From an uncultured Ruminococcus sp. (GTDB taxonomy: Bacteria > Bacillota > Clostridia > Oscillospirales > Ruminococcaceae), in the NCBI GenBank assembly GCA_900541495.1, contig UQKC01000019.1, positions 1-39,197 of the forward strand: a DNA stretch of 39,197 nucleotides, given 5' to 3'. The notes below the pieces were generated by a model. The model searched no databases. It saw only the letters and a program-made list of their open reading frames with translations, and had not been told where the DNA came from. Shown here in pieces: positions 17,160 to 26,543 of this stretch (position 1 is the stretch's first letter; the number at the start of each line of letters is the position of its first letter). Made by a program: the position numbers and the translations under genes.

Positions 17160-17606
17160 ATGAAAGTTATTTTCTTACAGGACGTTAAGGGAACAGCAAA
17201 AAAAGGTGAAGTAAAAGAGGTTTCGGACGGTTACGCCCGCAACTTTCTCCTCGGAAAAGGACTTGCTGTTGAAGCAAACGCAAAGAATATGAATCTTCTC
17301 GAGGGCAAAAAGTCCTCCGAACAGCACAAGGCTGACGTTGCAAAGCAGGAGGCTCTTGACAGCGCCGCTAAAGCAAAGGGCAAGAAAGTTGTCATCAAGT
17401 GCAAGGCCGGTCAGGGCGGAAAGCTCTTCGGCTCTGTTACCGCAGGCAACGTTGCCGATGTTGCAAAGGAACAGCTCGGCATTGCCATTGACAAGAAGAA
17501 AGTTTCTCTTTCCACTGAAATAAAGGCATTCGGAACATACACTGCCGAACTCAAATTCCACGCAGGCATTTCCGAAAAGATCACAGTTGAGGTAGTTGAG
17601 GAATAA
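17160..17606 (+). CDS. rplI: 50S ribosomal protein bL9
   Basis: A 148-residue ribosomal protein of the large subunit near the L1 stalk. The N-terminal RNA-binding part starts MKVIFLQDVKGTAKKGEVKEV and has the signature DGYARNFLLGKGLA. A long linker helix and the C-terminal domain follow, which is full length for the family. The start at 17160 is preceded by AGAAAGGAAG; an upstream in-frame ATG 14 codons earlier is rejected. Its stop overlaps the dnaB start by one base (TAATG). Confidence 0.97.
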   Translation: MKVIFLQDVKGTAKKGEVKEVSDGYARNFLLGKGLAVEANAKNMNLLEGKKSSEQHKADVAKQEALDSAAKAKGKKVVIKCKAGQGGKLFGSVTAGNVADVAKEQLGIAIDKKKVSLSTEIKAFGTYTAELKFHAGISEKITVEVVEE

Positions 17607-18973
17607 TGGCTGACAATATCGACCTCAGCGAATTTTCATCGAACGAGCTTCCGTTCAGCCTTGATGCGGAGCAGAGCGTTATCGGCGCGATGCTTATCGA
17701 CCCCGACGCTCTCACAACGGCGATGAACTACCTCAAATCCGAAAGCTTCTACATTTCGATGCACCGCGATCTTTACAGCATCATAACGCGAAATTTCGCA
17801 ATGGGCGTAAGGTCGGACGCTGTCACCGTTCTCGATGAAGCCGTAAAAGAGGGCATTTTCGAGAACGCCGCCGCAGGAAAAGAATATCTCGTCGAGATAA
17901 GCCGCGGTATCCCGTCAACGGCGAATATCGAAAGCTACTGCAAGATAGTTGCGGAAAAGTTCTATCTCCGCTCGCTCATCACGGCTTCAAAAGAGATAAT
18001 GGATATGTGCCGGAACGGCGAGGAAAGTGCGGAGATGATGCTCGATTATGCCGAGCAGAAGATCTTCGATATCCGTCAGGGCAGAGATGCCGACGGTCTG
18101 CGTAAGATTGAGGACGTTGTTGTTGAAGCTTATGATGATATCTCAAAAAAATCGGGCGAGGACAGAGAAAAATACCTCGGAATGGGTTCGGGCTTTTCAA
18201 AGCTTGACGGCGTTATAACGGGTCTTAACAAATCCGACCTGCTTATCGTTGCCGCCCGTCCTGCCATGGGTAAGACCTCGTTCGTACTTAACATTGCCGC
18301 AAACGTCTGCCGACACAGGAACGACAAGGAAGTTGTCATTTTCTCGCTCGAAATGTCGAACGAGCAGCTTGTCACCCGTATGCTTTCGTCCGAGAGTCTT
18401 GTTGAGAGCGAAAAGCTTCTCAAAGGCACAATTCAGGACGACGACTGGACAAAGCTTGCCGACGGCGCAGAGCGTCTTTCGGGAATGCAGATATACCTTG
18501 ACGATACGGCAGGCATCACCGTTACTCAGATGAAAGCAAAGCTGAGGCGAATGAAGAACCTCGGACTTGTTATCATCGACTATCTCCAGCTCATGAGTTC
18601 GGGCAGACGCATCGACAACCGTGTAACGGAAATTTCCGAGATCACACGTCAGCTAAAGCTTATGGCAAAGGAACTCAACGTTCCCGTTATCGTGCTTTCA
18701 CAGCTTTCGCGTTCGGTCGAATCGAGAACGGACAAACGCCCCGTGCTTTCCGACCTTCGTGAATCGGGTTCTATCGAGCAGGACGCAGACATTGTAATGT
18801 TCCTCTACCGTGACCATTACTACAACAAGGAAAAATGCCCCGACCCGACCCTTGCGGAATGTATCGTTGCGAAAAACCGACACGGTGAAACGGGTACAGT
18901 GCCTCTGCGCTGGAACGGACAGTTCACGCTGTTCCTCACCGATGACAGAGTTCCCGTCGGAGATCAGAAATGA
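17606..18973 (+). CDS. dnaB: Replicative DNA helicase DnaB
   Basis: A 455-residue hexameric helicase that unwinds DNA at the replication fork and recruits primase. The N-terminal domain (about 12-115, FSLDAEQSVIGAMLIDPDA) is followed by a RecA-like ATPase with Walker A in ARPAMGKTS (217-225), Walker B LGLVIIDYLQLM, and the SQLSRSVESR and DLRESGSIEQDADIV motifs. No intein is present. It overlaps rplI by one base and tilS by four (ATGA), so the three are translationally linked. Confidence 0.97.
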   Translation: MADNIDLSEFSSNELPFSLDAEQSVIGAMLIDPDALTTAMNYLKSESFYISMHRDLYSIITRNFAMGVRSDAVTVLDEAVKEGIFENAAAGKEYLVEISRGIPSTANIESYCKIVAEKFYLRSLITASKEIMDMCRNGEESAEMMLDYAEQKIFDIRQGRDADGLRKIEDVVVEAYDDISKKSGEDREKYLGMGSGFSKLDGVITGLNKSDLLIVAARPAMGKTSFVLNIAANVCRHRNDKEVVIFSLEMSNEQLVTRMLSSESLVESEKLLKGTIQDDDWTKLADGAERLSGMQIYLDDTAGITVTQMKAKLRRMKNLGLVIIDYLQLMSSGRRIDNRVTEISEITRQLKLMAKELNVPVIVLSQLSRSVESRTDKRPVLSDLRESGSIEQDADIVMFLYRDHYYNKEKCPDPTLAECIVAKNRHGETGTVPLRWNGQFTLFLTDDRVPVGDQK

Positions 18974-20316
18974 GCGATTCAAAAAATTCTCATATCGTTT
19001 TGGAAAATATACGGCTTGCCGCCGAGCGTTTCGGTATGTTCGGCGAAGCCGATACGATGATCTGCGCCTTATCGGGCGGAGCGGACAGCGTTTGCCTTAC
19101 GCTTGCGCTGAAAGAGCTTTCGTCCGAATACGGCTTCAGGCTTAAAGCTGTTCACGTCAACCACCTTTTGCGCGGCGCGGAGAGCGACCGTGACGAGCAG
19201 TTCTGCCGTGACCTATGCGAAAGAACGGACATTCCGCTGACGGTCTTCCGTGCGGACGCGGCGGCTTTTTCCAAGGAGCATAAAATGTCGCTCGAATCGG
19301 GCGCACGAAAGCTCCGCTATGGATTTTTCGATGAAGTATGCGAAGAAAATGCAAAGATCGCCACGGCTCACACTCTTTCGGACAGCGCGGAAACGGTCAT
19401 TTTCAACCTTTCCCGAGGAACCGGTCTGAAAGGACTTTGCGGAATTCCGCCCGTTCGTGATAAAATGATACGTCCGCTTATATACTGTAAGCGTGAGGAG
19501 ATTTTATCGTTCCTTTCGGAAAAGGGTCAGGACTTTGTGACAGACAGCACGAATCTTTCCGATGATTATTCGAGAAATAAGATAAGACACAACGTTATCC
19601 CCGTGCTTGAAGAGCTCAACAGCGGCTTTTTCGAGAGCATAAAGCGGCTCACGGAGAGTCTTTCCGAGGACGAACGCTTTCTTTCCGAGCTTGCCGCAGA
19701 GCATTATGACGATGATCTGCGGAATGTTGACGCTTCGGTTCGCCGCAGGGTGATAAAGCAGAAGCTTCGCGAGGCAGGCATCGAACCCTCGGGCGAAAAG
19801 ATACTTTCGGTCGAGGAATGTGCGCTGAAAGGAAACGGAAAGACCATTCTTTCGGGCGAGCTTTACGCCGCTGCGAAAAACGGCAGGATACGGACCGAGA
19901 TCATACCTCGGAAACGCCTTGTTTTCCCCGAAACAAAAGCCATTATCGGCGAAAATCCGTTTTTATGTGATAAAACGGTGATAATTAGCGTAAACAACGG
20001 GGAAAATAATGCGGGCAGGGCGTATGTTAATGATTTATTAACAAAATTTGTGCTTGATTGTGATAAAATACAAGGTGAACTTATTTTGCGCAATCGGCGT
20101 GACGGTGACGGCTTTATCCGTGCAGGACGGAACTTCACAAGCAGTCTTAAAAAGCTTATGAATGAGAGCGTTCCCGTCGGCGAAAGGGATAAGATCGCCA
20201 TAATTGCCGATGATAAAGGTATTATCTGGGCGGAGGGCTTCGGAATTGCCGAAAGGGTAAAGCCCGATGCTTTTACAAAAAGCTATATGAATATAAATGT
20301 AAAGGAAAAATTATAA
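18970..20316 (+). CDS. tilS: tRNA(Ile)-lysidine synthase
   Basis: An essential enzyme that converts C34 of the CAU-anticodon tRNA-Ile to lysidine, changing both codon reading and aminoacylation. The PP-loop ATP-binding motif is SGGADS (35-40). The family segments VHVNHLLRGAESDRDE and TAHTLSDSAETVIFNLSRGTGLKGL are clear. The 448 residues include the C-terminal domains, with RRDGDGF near residue 377. It overlaps dnaB by four bases and hpt by one. The tilS-hpt-ftsH order is widely conserved in Firmicutes. Confidence 0.95.
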   Translation: MSDSKNSHIVLENIRLAAERFGMFGEADTMICALSGGADSVCLTLALKELSSEYGFRLKAVHVNHLLRGAESDRDEQFCRDLCERTDIPLTVFRADAAAFSKEHKMSLESGARKLRYGFFDEVCEENAKIATAHTLSDSAETVIFNLSRGTGLKGLCGIPPVRDKMIRPLIYCKREEILSFLSEKGQDFVTDSTNLSDDYSRNKIRHNVIPVLEELNSGFFESIKRLTESLSEDERFLSELAAEHYDDDLRNVDASVRRRVIKQKLREAGIEPSGEKILSVEECALKGNGKTILSGELYAAAKNGRIRTEIIPRKRLVFPETKAIIGENPFLCDKTVIISVNNGENNAGRAYVNDLLTKFVLDCDKIQGELILRNRRDGDGFIRAGRNFTSSLKKLMNESVPVGERDKIAIIADDKGIIWAEGFGIAERVKPDAFTKSYMNINVKEKL

Positions 20317-20870
20317 TGAATGCAGTCGGACTTAAATGCGAAAAACTCGACAGAATAAAGAAAGTAGTCATAACGGCGGACGAGATCGCCGAAAAGACAG
20401 CGGAAGCAGGAAAGCTTATTGACCGTGAATATGAGGGAAAGCCGCTTCTGCTCGTCAGCATTTTAAAGGGCGCTTATATTTTCCTCGCCGATCTTTCAAG
20501 AGCGGTTTCCATTCCGTGCGAGATCGGATTTATGGCGGCGGAAAGCTACGGCGCAGGTCTTTCTTCCTCGGGAAATGTAAAGATAACGCTTGACTTAAAG
20601 CAGGATATTTCCGAATATCACGTTGTCATCGTTGAGGACATCGTTGACTCGGGAAGAACACTTTCCAAGATAGTTGAGATGCTCCGCGAAAGAAACCCTC
20701 TTTCGCTCAAGGTTCTCACTCTCCTTGACAAACCCGAGCGCAGAGCCGTGGATTTCAAGCCCGACTACACGCTTTTCACTATACCCGATTTCTTCGCAGT
20801 CGGCTACGGACTGGACTGCGGCGAATACTACCGCAATCTGCCTTACATCGCAGAATACGACCCAAATTAA
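20316..20870 (+). CDS. hpt: Hypoxanthine(-guanine) phosphoribosyltransferase
   Basis: A purine salvage enzyme of 184 residues making IMP and GMP from bases and PRPP. The PRPP-binding motif is VVIVEDIVDSGRTL (103-116). SILKGAYIFLADL and the flexible-loop region FMAAESYG are typical of bacterial HPRT. The ATG overlaps the tilS stop (TAATG). In Bacillus the Hpt-TilS pair also helps control ftsH; whether that holds here is unknown. Confidence 0.95.
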   Translation: MNAVGLKCEKLDRIKKVVITADEIAEKTAEAGKLIDREYEGKPLLLVSILKGAYIFLADLSRAVSIPCEIGFMAAESYGAGLSSSGNVKITLDLKQDISEYHVVIVEDIVDSGRTLSKIVEMLRERNPLSLKVLTLLDKPERRAVDFKPDYTLFTIPDFFAVGYGLDCGEYYRNLPYIAEYDPN

Positions 20871-20947
20871 ATATATTCTGACATTTTTACTCGACGCAGG
20901 AATTAAGGTATTGAGCATCACAAGGCTCGGAAAGGAATGAATGACCA

Positions 20948-23044
20948 ATGGCACCAAAAAAATCCTCAAACAGAGGACTGCTTATCTATGTCGGGGTGCT
21001 TCTTGCGGCAATGATACTTATCGTCGCACTTATGAAGCAGGCTACTAAAACCGTTTCGGAATACAGCTATTCCGATATTATGAGCTTCTTTGACAATTAT
21101 CAGGTAAGCGAATACAACTTCGACCTCGGCACGGGCGAGCTTAATATGACCGTTACTCTCGATGACGGAACGGAAAAGCTCATCAATTACGTTGTTCCGA
21201 ACGTTACTGTTTTCCTCAACGAAATTCAGACGGGTACGGAAAATTACCGCAAGGAATACAACGCCGCACACCCTGACGCTCCGCTCAAAATGGAATATTA
21301 CAAAATTCAGGATAACTCGTGGCTTTACAACCTCGTTCCGTCGATAATCATAATCATTCTTATGGTTGCGCTCTTCTTCTTTATGATAAGGCAGGCAGGC
21401 GGCGGCGGAAAGATCAACAGCTTCAGCAAAGCCAATGTCAAGACGACCTCGAACACGAAGCACACTTTTGACGATGTTGCAGGCGCAGACGAGGAAAAGG
21501 AAGAGCTTGCGGAGATAGTTGACTTCCTCAAAAATCCTAAGAAATACAGCGAAATGGGCGCGCGTATCCCTAAGGGCGTTCTTCTTATGGGCCCTCCGGG
21601 TACAGGTAAAACTCTTCTCGCAAAGGCTGTTGCAGGCGAAGCGGGAGTTCCGTTCTTCTCAATTTCGGGTTCGGACTTCGTTGAGCTTTATGTCGGTGTC
21701 GGCGCTTCGAGAGTAAGAGATCTTTTTGAAACAGCGAAGAAAAACGCTCCTGCCATTGTTTTCATCGATGAGATCGATGCCGTAGGCCGTCACAGAGGTG
21801 CAGGCCTTGGCGGCGGTCACGATGAACGTGAGCAAACGCTCAACCAGCTCCTTGTTGAAATGGACGGCTTTGAGGGCAACGAGGGCGTTATCGTCATCGC
21901 CGCTACGAACCGCCGTGATATCCTTGACCCTGCGCTCCTCCGTCCGGGCAGATTTGACCGTCAGATAACGGTAAGCTACCCCGACATCAAGGGCAGAGAA
22001 GATATACTCAAAGTCCACACGAAGAAAAAACCTCTCGCTCCCGATGTAAGCCTTTCCACTATCGCAAAATCGACAGCAGGCTTTACGGGCGCTGACCTTG
22101 AAAACCTTACGAACGAAGCTGCTCTTATCGCAGCTCGCAAGGAGAAGAAAGCTATCACAAAGGCTGATATCGAAGAAGCCGTTATCAAAGTTATCGCCGG
22201 TCCTGAAAAGAAGAGCCGTGTTGTTACTCAGGAAGAGCGCCGCACCGTTGCTTACCACGAAGCAGGTCACGCTGTCGTAACATACTATCTCCCGTCGCAG
22301 GACAGCGTTCATCAGGTAACTATCATTCCTCACGGCGGCGCAGGCGGTATGACTATCCACCTCCCGTCGAAAGAACCGTCCCTCATTGACGTTAATGCAG
22401 AGCGCATCGAAGACGAGATCAAGGTATGCATGGGCGGACGTGTTGCCGAGGAACTTATCATCGGCATGGGTTCGGCAGGCGCAGTCAGCGACCTCCAGCG
22501 TTCGACAAAGATCGCAAAGGATATGGTCACAAAGTACGGTCTTTCCAAGCTTGGTCTTGTTGTTTACGCAGATCAGAACGATGAGCCTTTTGTTGGAATG
22601 GGCTACGGCCGTTCAAACGGCATCTCCGAGCGTGTTCAGGGCGAGATCGATGATGAGATCCACCGCATCGTTACCGAAAACTATGAAGCCTGCGTTGCGA
22701 TACTCAAAGAGCACATCGACCAGCTTCACCTTCTTGCCAAGTATCTTATCGCGCACGAGAAGATCGACGGCGCAGACTTTGAAAAGCTTATGAAGGGCGA
22801 GATACCTGCCGAAACTATCGAGAAGGACTACGAGGAATATATGAATTCCGTTATCACTCCCGAGGATAAGGCTGAAAATTCCGATGCTCCTGCCGATAAT
22901 GCAGATACAACAGCAGATGCTTCTTCCGAAGATGATGCTTCTTCCGAAGAAGTTGCTTCCGCAGAAGATAATTCCGATGCAAAGGCTGACGAAAACGCTT
23001 CAACAGAAGAAAAATCTGATGATTCGGACGAAAACAAGGAATAA
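20948..23044 (+). CDS. ftsH: ATP-dependent zinc metalloprotease FtsH
   Basis: A membrane AAA+ protease of 698 residues for quality control of membrane and short-lived proteins. TM1 (about 10-28), an extracytoplasmic loop (about 29-125), TM2 (about 126-148), Walker A GPPGTGKT (215-222), Walker B IVFIDEIDA, the second region of homology (ATNRRDILDPALLRPGRFDR), and the zinc site HEAGH (447-451) are all intact. The last 60 residues form a very acidic Ser/Ala/Asp/Glu tail encoded partly by a 17-base direct repeat (22916-22932 and 22934-22950), which may vary in length between strains. GGAAAGGA precedes the ATG, and a strong terminator follows. Confidence 0.97.
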   Translation: MAPKKSSNRGLLIYVGVLLAAMILIVALMKQATKTVSEYSYSDIMSFFDNYQVSEYNFDLGTGELNMTVTLDDGTEKLINYVVPNVTVFLNEIQTGTENYRKEYNAAHPDAPLKMEYYKIQDNSWLYNLVPSIIIIILMVALFFFMIRQAGGGGKINSFSKANVKTTSNTKHTFDDVAGADEEKEELAEIVDFLKNPKKYSEMGARIPKGVLLMGPPGTGKTLLAKAVAGEAGVPFFSISGSDFVELYVGVGASRVRDLFETAKKNAPAIVFIDEIDAVGRHRGAGLGGGHDEREQTLNQLLVEMDGFEGNEGVIVIAATNRRDILDPALLRPGRFDRQITVSYPDIKGREDILKVHTKKKPLAPDVSLSTIAKSTAGFTGADLENLTNEAALIAARKEKKAITKADIEEAVIKVIAGPEKKSRVVTQEERRTVAYHEAGHAVVTYYLPSQDSVHQVTIIPHGGAGGMTIHLPSKEPSLIDVNAERIEDEIKVCMGGRVAEELIIGMGSAGAVSDLQRSTKIAKDMVTKYGLSKLGLVVYADQNDEPFVGMGYGRSNGISERVQGEIDDEIHRIVTENYEACVAILKEHIDQLHLLAKYLIAHEKIDGADFEKLMKGEIPAETIEKDYEEYMNSVITPEDKAENSDAPADNADTTADASSEDDASSEEVASAEDNSDAKADENASTEEKSDDSDENKE

Positions 23045-23062
23045 ATCCAAAATTTATTACAG

Positions 23063-23090
23063 ACCGCACTTTAACGTGCGGTTTGTTTTT
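23063..23090 (+). terminator. Terminator after ftsH
   Basis: The perfect arms ACCGCAC and GTGCGGT enclose a 6-nt loop and are followed by a T-rich run. It closes the gdpP-to-ftsH transcription unit before recG. Confidence 0.88.
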
Positions 23091-23153
23091 ACAATTTGAA
23101 ATAACAAAATTCGACTGTGCTGCGGCTTATAATAGAAAAAAGGGGGAAAAGTA

Positions 23154-25190
23154 ATGGACAAAAACTCACCGATAGAGGAGCTTCACGGCGTCGGAAAAAA
23201 ACGTGCGGAACTGTATGCGAAGCTCGGTATCTTCACGGTCGGCGACCTTATCTGCCATTACCCCCGAAGCTATATCGACTACTCCGCGCCGACTGAGATC
23301 GCGGAAACCGTTCTTTTCGAGCATAACGTCATAAAGGCGCGGATAATAAAGAAAATGCCTGCGGCGAGGATTCGGAGCGGACTTGTGCTTTACAAGATAA
23401 TCGCCGCCGACGACAGCGCAAACATCACGATAACCTTTTACAACAACCGCTTCGCCTATGAAGCGCTTGAAACAGACGAGGAGTATCTTTTCTCGGGCAA
23501 GATCAACGGAAATATGGTTCGCCGTGAGATGAACACGCCGCTTTTCGTCCGTGCCGATACGAAAAATCTCCTCAAACCCGTTTACAGGCTCACAGAGGGG
23601 ATAACCTCAAACATTATCAGCGCGAACATTTCGCAAGCGCTCGACAGCATCGGCGACGAGGGCTACATTGACCATATCCCGAATTTTATCCGACAGAAAT
23701 ATCACCTTGCTTCGCTCGAATATTCGCTTAGGAATATCCATTTCCCGTCCGATGCGCACATTGCGGAAATGTCGAAAAAGCGGCTTGCTTTTGACGAAAT
23801 GTTGAAGCTTCAGCTTGGAATGAGCATGATGAAGAATCGAAGCCGCGAGCTTGCGGGCATACAGATGAACAAGCTTGCCGACTCGCTCAATGAATTCCGC
23901 AAGCGTTTGCCTTTCGAGCTCACGGGAGCGCAGGTTCGCGCCGTGAACGAGATAACGGACGATATGTGCCGCGAGTACCCGATGAACCGACTTGTTCAGG
24001 GTGACGTTGGCTCGGGCAAAACTGCTGTTGCGGCGGCGGCGGCGCTGTTCTGCTTTAAAAACGGCTGTCAGACCGCACTTATGGCTCCTACGGAAATACT
24101 TGCACAACAGCATTTTCGGACGCTTTCGGAGCTTCTTGAACCGTTCGGTGTAAAGGTTTGCTGCCTTACGGGTTCTATTCCGAAAAAAGAACGCACTATA
24201 ATTGATGAGAAGATAAAAAGCGGCGAATTCCATGTTGTAACGGGAACTCACGCGCTTATTTCCGACACGACCGAGTTCAGGCGGCTCGGACTTGTCATCA
24301 TGGACGAACAGCACCGCTTCGGCGTAAATCAGCGTGCAAAGCTTGCGCAAAAGGGTATGAATCCGCACAGGCTCGTAATGTCCGCAACGCCGATACCGAG
24401 AACGCTTGCGATGATAATTTACGGCGACCTTGATATCTCGGTGCTTGACGAGCTTCCAAAGGGCAGACAGAAGATAGAAACTTTTGCCGTCACCGACAAG
24501 CTTCGCGAACGTGCCTGCGGCTTCGTGCGCAAACAGCTTGACGAGGGCAGGCAGGCTTACATTGTCTGCCCGATGATAGAAGAGGACGAAAACGGTCTTG
24601 CTTCGGCGAAAAGCTATGCCGAAAATGCGGCAAAAAACGAGTTCAAAGATTATACGATCGGTATTCTGCACGGTAAAATGTCCCCTCAGGAGAAGAACGA
24701 AGCTATGGGACGCTTCAAAAGCGGCGAAACTCAGCTTCTGGTTGCGACGACGGTAGTTGAGGTCGGCGTTGACGTTCCGAATGCAACTGTTATAATGATA
24801 GAAAACGCCGAGCGGTTCGGACTTTCGCAGCTTCATCAGCTCCGCGGACGAGTTGGACGAGGTTCGCATCAGAGCTACTGTATTCTCATTGCAGGAAATG
24901 TTTCGCCCGAAACGAGGGAGCGTTTGAAAATAATGACGGAAACCTCGGACGGGTTTAAGATATCGGAATATGACCTTAAAATGCGCGGCGCAGGTGATTT
25001 CTTCGGCGAACGTCAGCACGGTCTGCCCGAGATGCGGCTTGCCGACCCGTCAATGGATAGGCAGCTGATAGGCACGGCGCAGAATGCGGCAAAGGATATT
25101 CTCGAAAAGAGTGCAGACCTGAGTGCTTTCCCCGAATTAAAATCGGACATCGACAAGATGTTCTCCTCGGGAGCGGCGAGCGCGCTTTGA
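23154..25190 (+). CDS. recG: ATP-dependent DNA helicase RecG
   Basis: A superfamily 2 helicase of 678 residues that remodels stalled replication forks and branched DNA. An N-terminal OB-fold wedge domain covers about 50-150. Motif I is GDVGSGKT (about 282-289), motif II is the family's MDEQHRFGV (about 384), and motif III SATPIPRT, motif VI QLRGRVGRG and the C-terminal GAGDFFGERQHG segment are all present. The start has AGGGGG upstream. It lies beyond the ftsH terminator, with a TATAAT at 23128 but no convincing -35 box. Confidence 0.95.
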   Translation: MDKNSPIEELHGVGKKRAELYAKLGIFTVGDLICHYPRSYIDYSAPTEIAETVLFEHNVIKARIIKKMPAARIRSGLVLYKIIAADDSANITITFYNNRFAYEALETDEEYLFSGKINGNMVRREMNTPLFVRADTKNLLKPVYRLTEGITSNIISANISQALDSIGDEGYIDHIPNFIRQKYHLASLEYSLRNIHFPSDAHIAEMSKKRLAFDEMLKLQLGMSMMKNRSRELAGIQMNKLADSLNEFRKRLPFELTGAQVRAVNEITDDMCREYPMNRLVQGDVGSGKTAVAAAAALFCFKNGCQTALMAPTEILAQQHFRTLSELLEPFGVKVCCLTGSIPKKERTIIDEKIKSGEFHVVTGTHALISDTTEFRRLGLVIMDEQHRFGVNQRAKLAQKGMNPHRLVMSATPIPRTLAMIIYGDLDISVLDELPKGRQKIETFAVTDKLRERACGFVRKQLDEGRQAYIVCPMIEEDENGLASAKSYAENAAKNEFKDYTIGILHGKMSPQEKNEAMGRFKSGETQLLVATTVVEVGVDVPNATVIMIENAERFGLSQLHQLRGRVGRGSHQSYCILIAGNVSPETRERLKIMTETSDGFKISEYDLKMRGAGDFFGERQHGLPEMRLADPSMDRQLIGTAQNAAKDILEKSADLSAFPELKSDIDKMFSSGAASAL

Positions 25191-25226
25191 TCAATTCGGA
25201 ATTAATTATATTTTTCCGAAAGGTAT

Positions 25227-25358
25227 CTAAGAAAACGCTGATTAATACGTTTTTGCCATTTTTCAAAATGTTTATGTCAAATTGACATTAAAGGCGTAAA
25301 CTCGTACATTTCTCAAAATGGCAAAACGAACGCTTCGCTTTAATCAGCTTTTTCCTAA
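25227..25358 (-). repeat. TTAG-bounded palindromic element, copy 2 (MITE-like)
   Basis: A 132-bp copy in reverse orientation relative to copies 1 and 3, flanked by CTAA on both sides. It differs from copy 3 at one base near one end. It lies 36 bases after the recG stop codon. No coding capacity is present. Confidence 0.85.
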
Positions 25359-25365
25359 TCATCTG

Positions 25366-25446
25366 AGGGTCGCGCGTCCCGACCATTCAACAAAAAATAA
25401 ACCATTAAAATCGCATTTTCTGCGGGACGGGAAACCCGTCCCCTAC
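25366..25446. repeat. GC-rich dispersed palindromes, copy 4
   Basis: Two short palindromes flank an AT-rich spacer: GGTCG/CGACC at 25368-25384 and GGGACGGG/CCCGTCCC at 25424-25442, the latter followed by CTACA. The layout resembles the composite element at 14964-15046. Confidence 0.6.
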
Positions 25447-25465
25447 AATAAATTTTCAAATCACA

Positions 25466-25493
25466 ATAATTCGGAATTCCGCATTCCGAATTA
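25466..25493. repeat. AATTCCG heptamer-type repeat and palindrome
   Basis: The arms ATAATTCGGAAT and ATTCCGAATTAT form a 12-bp inverted repeat built of the heptamer-like unit. It ends only about 20 bases before the ymdB start codon. Confidence 0.6.
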
Positions 25494-25510
25494 TCACAAG
25501 GGTGGATTTT

Positions 25511-26281
25511 ATGCTTAATTTACTATTTCTGGGTGATGTTGTCGGCGAGGGCGGCTGTGAGTTCGTCCGCAGCAAGATCAGCGGCATCAAAAAGGAAAAC
25601 AATATCGACATTGTTGTTATAAACGGCGAAAACAGCGCAACGGGCAACGGCATCACACCTTATTCCGCAAAGCAGCTTTTCTCGCTCGGCGCGGACGTTA
25701 TCACAACGGGAAACCACTGCTTCCGCCGCAAGGAGATAATGCCGCTTTATGATGAAAAAGACTGCCTTTTGCGGCCTGCGAACTTCCCCGAGGGAAATGT
25801 CGGAAAGGGTGTTTGTATCCTCGACCTCGGCAGGACGGAAATAGCTGTGATAAACCTTATGGGAACGCTTTATCTTGAGGCGCTCGACAATCCGTTCACG
25901 GTCGTTGACGAGCTTTTAAAGGACATCAAAACGCCGAACATTTTCATCGATTTTCACGCAGAAGCCACTGCGGAGAAGAAGTCGCTCGGTCAGTATCTTG
26001 ACGGCAGGGTAACGGCTGTTCTCGGCACTCATACTCACGTTCAGACCGCTGATGAAACGATACTTCCGCACGGCACGGCTTACATCACGGACGCAGGAAT
26101 GTGCGGCGCAGAGCTTTCCGTTCTCGGCGTGAAAAGCGAGCTTGCGATAAAAAAACAGCGTTTCCACGCACCCGTAAAGTTTGAAGAGTCAAACGAGAAG
26201 CAATTTATCAACGGTATTGTTGTTTCATTTGACGAAAAATTCGGCAAAGCACACAGTATAAAACGTTTAATAATTAGATAA
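25511..26281 (+). CDS. ymdB: YmdB-family metallophosphoesterase
   Basis: A 256-residue calcineurin-like phosphodiesterase of the TIGR00282/YmdB family. Visible metal-site motifs are FLGDVVGEGG at the N-terminus, VINGENSATGNG, TGNHCFRR, IDFHAEATAEK and LGTHTHVQTAD. Bacillus YmdB hydrolyses 2',3'-cyclic AMP and influences the switch between motility and biofilm. The start is the ATG at 25511 with AAGGGTGGA upstream; an in-frame GTG three codons earlier falls inside that site. The neighbour is spoVS, as in Bacillus, but the RNase Y gene usually found upstream is absent; RNase J lies elsewhere in the window. Confidence 0.93.
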   Translation: MLNLLFLGDVVGEGGCEFVRSKISGIKKENNIDIVVINGENSATGNGITPYSAKQLFSLGADVITTGNHCFRRKEIMPLYDEKDCLLRPANFPEGNVGKGVCILDLGRTEIAVINLMGTLYLEALDNPFTVVDELLKDIKTPNIFIDFHAEATAEKKSLGQYLDGRVTAVLGTHTHVQTADETILPHGTAYITDAGMCGAELSVLGVKSELAIKKQRFHAPVKFEESNEKQFINGIVVSFDEKFGKAHSIKRLIIR

Positions 26282-26305
26282 TTCTCCAAATATACCCTTT
26301 AAGTA

Positions 26306-26334
26306 TTGAAAGTACGTCATAAATGTTGTATAAT
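26306..26334 (+). promoter_or_regulatory. spoVS promoter
   Basis: TTGAAA and TATAAT are separated by 17 bases. It lies about 210 bases upstream of spoVS and reads through a structured leader. Confidence 0.7.
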
Positions 26335-26341
26335 AATGGTA

Positions 26342-26530
26342 TTAAAGGAAAAAGCTGCCCAATTGTCAGACACGTTTTCTGAGGGTGTCCGATGATGAAA
26401 ACATCTTTGTTTTCTGCGATGTATGGACTTACGGAAAAGTGCCATATCTTCTTATCAAAGTCAGCATTTCCTTAACACCGAAAATGACCTGTAAGAGCAG
26501 TTATCTTTCAGGCGGCTCAATAAAATATCC
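26342..26530 (+). other. spoVS leader with two hairpins
   Basis: The leader of about 200 nt contains a GACAC/GTGTC hairpin around 26370-26390 and a GAAAAC/GTTTTC hairpin at 26396-26413. The open frame running through it into spoVS has no ribosome binding site and is not typical of SpoVS, which is complete without it. I recognise no known riboswitch. Confidence 0.45.
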
Positions 26531-26543
26531 GGGGGAAATGACC

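Noticed and set aside
23128..23133. A recG promoter at TATAAT
   Set aside because: No acceptable -35 hexamer lies 16-18 bases upstream and there is no extended -10 TG, so I did not list it as a feature.
23607..25019. A 470-codon open frame antisense to recG
   Set aside because: It is a shadow frame rich in Arg, His and Phe with no recognisable domain; recG motifs are intact on the plus strand.
25227..25358. A CRISPR array, because of repeated palindromes across the window
   Set aside because: The repeats are kilobases apart, lack regular spacers and have no cas genes nearby.
26385..26543. An in-frame N-terminal extension of spoVS
   Set aside because: SpoVS is complete at 86 residues from 26544, where the ribosome binding site lies; the upstream part looks like untranslated leader.
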